Below the pieces are notes generated by a model that had not been told where the DNA came from, did no database searches, and worked only from the letters and a program-made list of their open reading frames with translations. 19,508 bases of DNA from Methylobacteriaceae bacterium (GTDB lineage Bacteria; Pseudomonadota; Alphaproteobacteria; Rhizobiales; Beijerinckiaceae): positions 1-19,508 of the forward strand of contig JAFAPJ010000042.1 of NCBI GenBank assembly GCA_019247255.1, given 5' to 3'. A program made the translations under genes and the position numbers. Below are positions 14,828 to 19,508 of the stretch, piece after piece. The number at the start of each line of letters is the position of its first letter. Position 1 is the first letter of the stretch.

Positions 14828-15757
14828 TCACCGGCTCGAAAATCGAATGGGAATCGTGAAGGTGAAGCTCGCCCCGGGCACGTCCGCCGGCGCGGCGGGC
14901 AGAGGCTGAGCGCGCCGGAACACCGCGAGCGCCTCGCCGTCGAGATCCGGCGCCCCCGCGCTCGCCACGAGCGACGCCGACAGGACCCGCCCACCTCGGT
15001 CGATCGAGAACCTCACCGAAGCAGCGCCGGTCTGGGCGCCCTGCGGCCGCAGGAAACGTCGCAGATGCGCAACGAGCGCACCCTGCCACGAGGCGCGGCT
15101 CGCGGCCGAGGTGCCGCTCGACTGCGCGGCCGCGGCGGCCGTGTTCGCACCGCCCGAAGCGGCAACGCGGCGCGCCTCGACCCGCTCGCCGCGGGGGGCG
15201 GAGGCCGGCTTCGCCCGCGGCGCCTCGACCGGACGCACCGCGACGGGTTTCGCGAGGGCCGGCTTCGGCCGTGCGGCCGTCGCGGGAACAGGCTGGGCTC
15301 GCGCGGGCTCCGGGTGAGGCGCCGGCGGTGGCGGAATCGCGACGGTCGCCGGGATGGGCGGCGGTGGCGACGCCTCGATCTGCGCAGGCTCGGGCGGCCT
15401 CGGCTCGGGCAAGGTTTCGGCCGGGCGGGCGAGCTCTGCCGGCGGCGCCAAGACGGCCGCCTCGGGAATCTCGGGGGTAGCCTCGAGAACGGGGTCCGGC
15501 AGCGACAAGGGCGGAGCGGGTTCCGCCGCCGGGCTCGGGGCGGACGGCCGCGACGGACCGGAGGCGGGCGGCGCCATATCGATCAGCACGGCTGGCAGAG
15601 CCTCGGACGGCTCGCCCCGGAGCGGCAAGGACCGCAGCGCCGCGGCGACCAGCACGGCGTGCAGCGCGAGCACGACCGCGGCCGCGAGCCCCCAGCGGGC
15701 AAGGTCGCGGCCGGGCGAGGGGTCGAGGGCGGGCGGGGCCGCCGCCGCGGCGCTCAC
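14828..15757 (-). CDS. tonB: TonB-family energy transducer
   Basis: The 309-residue protein has the TonB layout: a short cytoplasmic N-terminus, one membrane span at about 20-43 (WGLAAAVVLALHAVLVAAAL), a long Pro/Ala/Glu-rich periplasmic stretch (about 60-205), and a C-terminal TonB domain from about 225. The domain includes VRFSIDRGGRVLSASLVASAGAPDLDGEALAVFRRAQPLP and the final FTFTIPIRF. It would carry proton-motive energy from ExbB/ExbD to outer-membrane receptors for iron complexes or other nutrients. The GTG start at 15757 overlaps the exbD stop as GTGA, with GGAG 10 bases upstream. No receptor gene is in the window, so the transported substrate is unknown. TolA is excluded by the C-terminal domain. 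Confidence 0.88.
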   Translation of the reverse strand: MSAAAAAPPALDPSPGRDLARWGLAAAVVLALHAVLVAAALRSLPLRGEPSEALPAVLIDMAPPASGPSRPSAPSPAAEPAPPLSLPDPVLEATPEIPEAAVLAPPAELARPAETLPEPRPPEPAQIEASPPPPIPATVAIPPPPAPHPEPARAQPVPATAARPKPALAKPVAVRPVEAPRAKPASAPRGERVEARRVAASGGANTAAAAAQSSGTSAASRASWQGALVAHLRRFLRPQGAQTGAASVRFSIDRGGRVLSASLVASAGAPDLDGEALAVFRRAQPLPAAPADVPGASFTFTIPIRFSSR

Positions 15758-16179
15758 CGGCCAGGCGCTCCGTCGAGCCCGACAAGCGCGACCTTGAGGT
15801 AGCCCGCGTCGCGCAGCCGGTTCATCACCTCCATGAGCTCGCCGTAGGGCACCGCCTTGTCGGCGCGCAGGAAGACCCGCTGCTCGCGGTCGCGCCCGGT
15901 CGCCGCGTCGAGCGCTTCCCCGAGCGCATCGCGCGCGACCGGGCTCTCGCCGAGATCGAGGGTCAGGTCGGCCTTGACCGTGAGGAAGAGCGGCTTCTCG
16001 GGCCGCGGCGTCGCACTCGCCGTCGCGGCAGGCAGGTCGACCGGCACGTCGACGGTCGCCAGCGGCGCCGCCACCATGAAGATGATGAGAAGCACGAGGA
16101 TGACGTCGATGAACGGCGTCACGTTGATCTCGTGCGCCTCCTCGAGCTCGTCCTCGCTCCCGCCGATCCGCCCGGCCAT
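15754..16179 (-). CDS. exbD: Biopolymer transport protein ExbD
   Basis: The 141-residue protein has a short cytoplasmic N-terminus (EDELEEAHEINVTPFIDV) and one membrane span, VILVLLIIFMVAAPL, whose start carries the proton-path aspartate in TPFIDV. A periplasmic domain follows with KPLFLTVKADLTLDLGE and VFLRADKAVPYGELMEVMNRLRDAGYLKVALV. Together with ExbB it makes the proton-driven motor for TonB. I chose ATG 16179, with GGAG 8 bases upstream, over a GTG at 16188 that overlaps the exbB stop. It is 5 bases after exbB and overlaps tonB by 4 bases. The neighbouring TonB favours ExbD over TolR. Confidence 0.93.
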   Translation of the reverse strand: MAGRIGGSEDELEEAHEINVTPFIDVILVLLIIFMVAAPLATVDVPVDLPAATASATPRPEKPLFLTVKADLTLDLGESPVARDALGEALDAATGRDREQRVFLRADKAVPYGELMEVMNRLRDAGYLKVALVGLDGAPGR

Positions 16180-16184
16180 GAGGC

Positions 16185-17003
16185 TCACTCCGCGGCGTTG
16201 CGCAGGGGCGTCCGCCGCCCTCGGTCGAGGTCGCGCGAGAGGTGGCGCAGCACCTCGGCCGAGCCATCCGCCAGGAGCGCGCGATAGCCCGCGATCGAGC
16301 GGGCGAAGAAATTGTAGAGGACGACGGCCGGGATGGCCGCCACGAGGCCGATCGCCGTCGCGAGGAGCGCCTCAGCAATGCCGGGCGCCACGACCGCGAG
16401 ATTGGTGGTCTGCGACCGGGAGATGCCGATGAAGGCGTTCATGATTCCCCAGACGGTCCCGAACAGGCCGACGAAGGGCGCCGTCGAACCGATGGTCGCG
16501 AGGAGGCCCGTCCCGCGCGCCGCGCGCCGCGCTTCGGCAGCCTCGATCCGGCCGAGGGCGGAGTGAGCCCTGTCCTTCAGCCCGTCGCCGCTCCCGCCCG
16601 ATCGCTCGGCCTCCGCGGCCGCCGCGCCCGCCATGCGGGCGACGGCCGAACGCTCCCCGGCGACGGCCTCGACGCCCGCCGCCAGACTGGGCGCCGCAGC
16701 GAGCATCCTCAGCGCCCGGCCCGCGCCACGGGCAAGGCCGAGCAGCTCGAGCGACTTCGCGAGCCCGATCGTCCAGGTCACGACGGACGCGAAAGCGAGC
16801 CCGACCATGACGGCCTTCACCACGAGGTCGGCCGCGAGGAACATGCCCCAGGGCGAGAGGTCGTGCGGCAGGGTCGCGCCGCGGATCGTTCCCGGCGATA
16901 GCCCTCCCTCGATCTGAGCGATGGCCGGCGCGAGCGCGCCGAACGTCAAACTTGCCGCGCCGAGGACGCGGAGCAGAGATCGATTGGGCAGGCGGGTCAG
17001 CAT
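16185..17003 (-). CDS. exbB: TonB-system motor protein ExbB (long form with signal peptide)
   Basis: This 272-residue MotA/TolQ/ExbB-family proton channel has an N-terminal signal peptide (about residues 1-30, ending APAIAQ) and a short periplasmic leader. Three membrane segments follow: about 52-80 ([26 protein letters not shown]), about 165-190 ([26 protein letters not shown]) and about 205-230 ([29 protein letters not shown]). The extended N-terminus is typical of the alphaproteobacterial ExbB. ATG 17003 is chosen over the adjoining GTG 17006; the ribosome site is weak. It heads the operon exbB-exbD-tonB and is divergent from the transporter operon across 160 bases. I saw no obvious Fur-type box in that gap. 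Confidence 0.93.
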   Translation of the reverse strand: MLTRLPNRSLLRVLGAASLTFGALAPAIAQIEGGLSPGTIRGATLPHDLSPWGMFLAADLVVKAVMVGLAFASVVTWTIGLAKSLELLGLARGAGRALRMLAAAPSLAAGVEAVAGERSAVARMAGAAAAEAERSGGSGDGLKDRAHSALGRIEAAEARRAARGTGLLATIGSTAPFVGLFGTVWGIMNAFIGISRSQTTNLAVVAPGIAEALLATAIGLVAAIPAVVLYNFFARSIAGYRALLADGSAEVLRHLSRDLDRGRRTPLRNAAE

Positions 17004-17062
17004 CACGACGCCACTCGGCTACACCTTCGGCGAAAACGAGGCGAGGCGGGACTGCCCGAAAG

Positions 17063-17151
17063 CCGACGGTCCGATTGCCCGACCGGTCCTCGCGTTGACG
17101 CTCCCCCGCCCCGCCGGTCTAATCCTTGCAGAGCGGCCGTCGGACCGTCGG
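17063..17151. repeat. 12-bp inverted repeat flanking the transporter promoter
   Basis: CCGACGGTCCGA (17063-17074) and TCGGACCGTCGG (17140-17151) are exact reverse complements. They sit on either side of the promoter at 17095-17123, about 77 bases apart centre to centre. TGCCCGA also occurs at 17053 and 17076, with its complement at 17148. Paired operator sites for a regulator serving one or both divergent operons are a reasonable reading. Confidence 0.65.
17095..17123 (+). promoter_or_regulatory. Sigma-70-type promoter of the ABC transporter operon
   Basis: TTGACG (17095-17100) and TCTAAT (17118-17123) are separated by exactly 17 bases, 5/6 matches at both elements. Transcription would start near 17130, giving a leader of about 35 bases before ATG 17164. 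Confidence 0.7.
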
Positions 17152-17163
17152 GCAGGGGTCATC

Positions 17164-18741
17164 ATGGTGAAGCGTTTCGTCATCGGCGCGGTGTCCGCGG
17201 CCGCCCTTCTTCTCGCGGCCACGAGCGCCGGGGCGCAGCAGCCGGGACCGGCGGGCGAACCGAAGCGCGGCGGCACGCTCCAGGTCGTGGTGACGCCCGA
17301 GCCGCCCATGCTCATGCAGGGCCTCAACCAGAACGGCCCGACGAACATGATCGCCGGGAACCTGTACGAATCGCTGCTGCGCTATGACGAGAAGCTGAAC
17401 CCCCTGCCCTCGCTCGCGAAGAGCTGGGAGATCTCGCCCGACGGAACCGTCTACACGTTCCATCTGCAGAGCGGCGTCACCTGGCACGACGGCAAGCCGT
17501 TCTCGGCCGACGACGTCGTGTTCTCGCTCGACAAGTTCCTGCGCGAGGTCCACGCGCGCTGGCGTCCCATCGCGAACGGGCAGATCAAGGCCGTCGAGAA
17601 GGTCGATGACGCGACCGTTCGGATCACCCTGAAGCAGCCCTTCGGGCCCTTCATCCTGACCCAGGAGGTGTCCTTCGCCCCGAGCGTGCCGAAGCACATC
17701 TACGAGGGCACCGACTACCGGGCGAACCCGGCCAACGCGACGCCGATCGGTACCGGGCCGATGAAGATCAAGGAGTGGCGAAAGGGCTCCTTCGTCCATT
17801 TCGTCCGTACCGAGGCCTACTGGGACAAGAGCCGTCCGCTGCTCGACGAGGTCTATTACCAATTCATCCCGGACGCGGCCGCGCGCGCGACCGCGTTCGA
17901 GACGGGTCGTGTCGACGTGCTGACGGGCGGATCGGTCGAGGTGTTCGACGTCGCCCGCCTGTCCAAGGTTCCGGGCGTGTGCGTGACCACGAAGGGCTGG
18001 GAAATGTTCTCGCCCGTGGGCTGGGTCGTCATCAACACGAAGAGCGGCATCCTCGCGAACAAGACTTTCCGCCAGGCCATGATGTACGCGATCGACCGTG
18101 ACCTCGCGCGCGACGTCGTCTGGTCGGGCTACGGCCGGCCCGCAACGGGTCCGATCTCGTCCAAGACAAAGTTCTACTCGCCGGACGTGCCGAAATACGC
18201 GTACGATCCGAAGAAAGCCCGCGAGCTCGTGAAGGCGTCGGGCTACAACGGCGAAGTGATCAAGTTTCTCGGGCTGCCCTACGGCGAGACCTGGGCGCGC
18301 TGGGCCGAGGCGATCAAGCAGAACTTCGACGAGGCCGGCATCAAGATGGAAATCGTCTCGACCGACGTGCCCGGCTGGGTGCAGCGGGCCGGGAGCTTCG
18401 ATTTCGACCTGACCTTCAACTTCCTCTACCAGTTCGGCGATCCGGCGGCCGGGGTCGCGCGCGCCTTCATCTCGTCGAACATCGTGAAGGGCTCGCCCTT
18501 CGGCAACATCCAGCAATATTCGAACCCGGAGATCGACCGGCTCTTCGCTGAGGCGGCAATCGCGGCGCCGGACAAGCGCCAGGACCTGTATACGAAGATC
18601 CAGCAGATCCTGCAGGACGAGCTGCCGGTCCTGCCCCTGCTCGAGCTCGAGTACCCGACCGTGTCGCGCTGCAGCGTGAAGGACCTGGTCACGACGGCGG
18701 TTGGCATCAACGACGCGATGAAGAACGCGTGGAAGCAGTAG
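17164..18741 (+). CDS. Peptide-type ABC transporter solute-binding protein (SBP family 5)
   Basis: The 525-residue protein has a signal peptide (1-24, cleavage after SAGA) and the family 5 extracellular solute-binding fold. KRGGTLQVVVTPEPPMLM leads the mature part. NLYESLLRYDEKLNPLPSLAKSWEIS (split at about 62-87) is followed by YTFHLQSGVTWHDGKPFSADDVVFSL, the signature of the DppA/OppA group. FRQAMMYAIDRD and the C-terminal LPVLPLLE are also typical. It would capture peptides, opines or other small solutes in the periplasm. ATG 17164 follows AGGGG with a short spacer. It opens an operon continued by a DppB-type permease at 19147, but a repeat-bounded GIY-YIG module lies between the two. The ligand cannot be predicted. 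Confidence 0.93.
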   Translation: MVKRFVIGAVSAAALLLAATSAGAQQPGPAGEPKRGGTLQVVVTPEPPMLMQGLNQNGPTNMIAGNLYESLLRYDEKLNPLPSLAKSWEISPDGTVYTFHLQSGVTWHDGKPFSADDVVFSLDKFLREVHARWRPIANGQIKAVEKVDDATVRITLKQPFGPFILTQEVSFAPSVPKHIYEGTDYRANPANATPIGTGPMKIKEWRKGSFVHFVRTEAYWDKSRPLLDEVYYQFIPDAAARATAFETGRVDVLTGGSVEVFDVARLSKVPGVCVTTKGWEMFSPVGWVVINTKSGILANKTFRQAMMYAIDRDLARDVVWSGYGRPATGPISSKTKFYSPDVPKYAYDPKKARELVKASGYNGEVIKFLGLPYGETWARWAEAIKQNFDEAGIKMEIVSTDVPGWVQRAGSFDFDLTFNFLYQFGDPAAGVARAFISSNIVKGSPFGNIQQYSNPEIDRLFAEAAIAAPDKRQDLYTKIQQILQDELPVLPLLELEYPTVSRCSVKDLVTTAVGINDAMKNAWKQ

Positions 18742-18744
18742 CCT

Positions 18745-18793
18745 TGTCATTCGGGGGCTCGCCGGAGGCGAGAGCCCGGAACCCATGACCATC
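18745..18793 (+). repeat. Left copy of the inverted REP-like repeat bounding the GIY-YIG gene
   Basis: This 49-bp imperfect palindrome starts 3 bases after the solute-binding-protein stop codon with TGTCATTC and ends with GACCATC, 10 bases before the GIY-YIG start. Its arms (GGGCTC with GAGCCC or GAGAGCCC, and inner GCC with GGC) can fold into a hairpin. Aligned to the reverse complement of 19090-19134, 42 of 45 positions are identical, with two 2-base gaps (TC in one arm and the complementary GA in the other). Confidence 0.88.
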
Positions 18794-18803
18794 TGGTCCG
18801 CTA

Positions 18804-19091
18804 GTGCCGTACTGCGTCTACATGCTCGCCAGCCGGCGCCACGGCACGCTTTACATTGGGGTGACCAACAACCTCGCCCGGCGGGTTGCCGAGCACAAAG
18901 CCAAGCTGCATCCAGGCTTTACGCAGAAGTACTCGGTCGATCGACTGGTCTGGTACGAGACCTACGACCGCATCGACGATGCGATCGCTCGCGAGAAGCA
19001 CCTGAAGAAGTGGCGACGCGATTGGAAAGTAGGGCTGATCGAGGAGATGAACCCCGAGTGGCTGGACCTATACGCATTTCTGAACCGGTGA
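18804..19091 (+). CDS. Small GIY-YIG nuclease-family protein
   Basis: This 95-residue single-domain protein belongs to the YhbQ-like GIY-YIG group. The GIY equivalent is CVYML (residues 4-8) and the YIG motif is LYIGVT (16-21). The conserved arginines are R26/R27 in LARRVAEH, and the metal-binding glutamate is E64 in AIAREKHLKKW. No DNA-recognition domain is attached. The start is GTG 18804 with no evident ribosome site, so translation may depend on the upstream gene. The stop codon (19089-19091) runs into the right repeat. Codon choice looks less GC-biased than in the flanking transporter genes. GIY-YIG enzymes cut DNA; here a role in moving or maintaining the flanking repeats is plausible but unproven. 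Confidence 0.92.
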   Translation: MPYCVYMLASRRHGTLYIGVTNNLARRVAEHKAKLHPGFTQKYSVDRLVWYETYDRIDDAIAREKHLKKWRRDWKVGLIEEMNPEWLDLYAFLNR

Positions 19092-19134
19092 TGGTCTTGG
19101 GTTCCGGGCTCGCCTGCGGCGCCCCGGAATGACA
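19090..19134 (-). repeat. Right, inverted copy of the REP-like repeat
   Basis: This 45-bp copy runs from GATGGTC, overlapping the GIY-YIG stop codon, to GAATGACA. It ends 12 bases before the permease ATG. It can fold with a 7-bp outer stem, TTCCGGG (19102-19108) with CCCGGAA (19123-19129), and an inner GCC/GGC around TGC. Its reverse complement matches the left copy at 42 of 45 aligned positions. Confidence 0.88.
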
Positions 19135-19146
19135 GTGGCTTGAGCG

Positions 19147-19508
19147 ATGCTCCGCTTCCTCTTGTCCCGCCTCGCGAAGGGCGTCGCGGTCCTGTTCGCG
19201 ATCGCGATCGTGAACTTTCTCCTGATCCGGGCGGCGCCGGGCGACCCCGCGGCGGTGATGGCGGGCGAAGCGGGCGCGGCGGACGCCGTTTTCATCCAGC
19301 AGCTGCGCGAGCGGTTCGGTCTCGACCGCTCGCTCCCCGAGCAGCTCGGCATCTATCTCGGCGGGATCGCGCGTCTCGACCTCGGCTACAGCTATCGGCA
19401 GGGCCGCTCGGTCGCGAGCCTTATCGGCGATCGGCTGCCGGCGACGCTTCTCCTGACCGGCACGGCCTTCGCGATCTCCCTGGCGCTGGGCACCCTGCTC
19501 GGGGCGCT
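19147..19508 (+). CDS. DppB-type ABC transporter permease, N-terminal part (cut by window end)
   Basis: The open frame begins MLRFLLSRLAKGVAVLFAIA and runs without a stop to the last base (120 full codons). A first membrane span (about 11-28) is followed by NFLLIRAAPGDPAAVMAGE, the classic start of DppB/OppB permeases. LRERFGLDRSLPEQLGIYL and LDLGYSYRQGRSVASLIGDRLPATLLLTGTAFAISLALGTLLGA lead into the second span. It would form the membrane channel with a second permease, probably just outside the window, and pair with the solute-binding protein upstream. The ribosome site before ATG 19147 is weak, possibly because the repeat module lies against it. Confidence 0.92.
   Translation, partial: MLRFLLSRLAKGVAVLFAIAIVNFLLIRAAPGDPAAVMAGEAGAADAVFIQQLRERFGLDRSLPEQLGIYLGGIARLDLGYSYRQGRSVASLIGDRLPATLLLTGTAFAISLALGTLLGA

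Larger units (their letters stand above)
18745..19134. mobile_element. 390-bp GIY-YIG module with inverted REP-like ends
   Basis: The module consists of the left repeat, the 95-codon GIY-YIG gene and the right repeat in inverted orientation, with almost no other sequence. It fills the space between two genes of one transporter operon; 3 bases remain on its left and 12 on its right. It looks like an inserted unit. I found no clean target duplication, and no known insertion-sequence transposase is present, so mobility (by itself or in trans) is inference. Confidence 0.6.

Noticed and set aside
18739..19144. Possible target-site duplication GTAGCC / GTGGCT beside the GIY-YIG module
   Set aside because: Only four of six bases match, so it cannot be told from chance; comparison with an empty site is needed before calling a duplication.

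Overview
The window is about 19.5 kb of very GC-rich, gene-dense DNA. Gene content points to an alphaproteobacterium, most likely of the order Hyphomicrobiales (Rhizobiales): an ExoR-like Sel1-repeat periplasmic protein, a two-domain cold-shock protein, a TonB/ExbB/ExbD set with a signal-peptide-bearing ExbB, and REP-like hairpin repeats of the kind common in that order. Family or genus cannot be fixed from the sequence alone. Nearly all of it looks like ordinary chromosome; the only mobile-looking piece is a small repeat-bounded module near the right end.

Layout. 1-138 is the tail of a polyprenyl-phosphate sugar transferase (exopolysaccharide priming), convergent with an L-lactate permease (145-1827, minus). 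A 60-residue DnaJ-type zinc protein (minus) follows, then a roughly 400-bp leader and a double cold-shock-domain protein (2616-3347) closed by a clear intrinsic terminator. A Nudix hydrolase starts 13 bases after that terminator. An old-yellow-enzyme reductase (3987-5090), a small lipoprotein (minus) and a ceramidase-family membrane protein (minus, TTG start) come next. The last is divergent from exonuclease III (6220-7002). A minus-strand cluster then reads ilvD, an exoR-like gene overlapping it by 14 bases, and a 52-residue single-span membrane protein.

From 10157 to 12509, on the minus strand, lie an FMN-dependent NADPH reductase and the carboxyltransferase subunit of methylcrotonyl-CoA carboxylase, separated by a REP-like hairpin. 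An AIM24/TIGR00266 protein (plus) and octanoyltransferase LipB (minus) converge with overlapping stop codons. A stand-alone FliN/SpoA-domain gene (plus) and tRNA-Leu(GAG) follow. The minus-strand operon exbB-exbD-tonB (17003 to 14828) probably energises outer-membrane uptake. Divergent from it, behind a good sigma-70-type promoter, a peptide-type ABC transporter operon begins with the solute-binding protein (17164-18741) and continues with the first permease (19147, cut by the window end).

The most interesting structure lies between those two transporter genes. A 95-residue GIY-YIG nuclease gene sits inside two inverted, nearly identical 45-49 bp imperfectly palindromic repeats (42 of 45 aligned bases identical). 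The 390-bp module fills almost the whole gap: without it, 15 bases would separate the solute-binding-protein stop from the permease start. This resembles a REP/RAYT arrangement, but with a GIY-YIG nuclease in place of a tyrosine transposase. A further REP-like hairpin at 10777-10806 shares the 9-base lead CCTTGTCAT with the left repeat.
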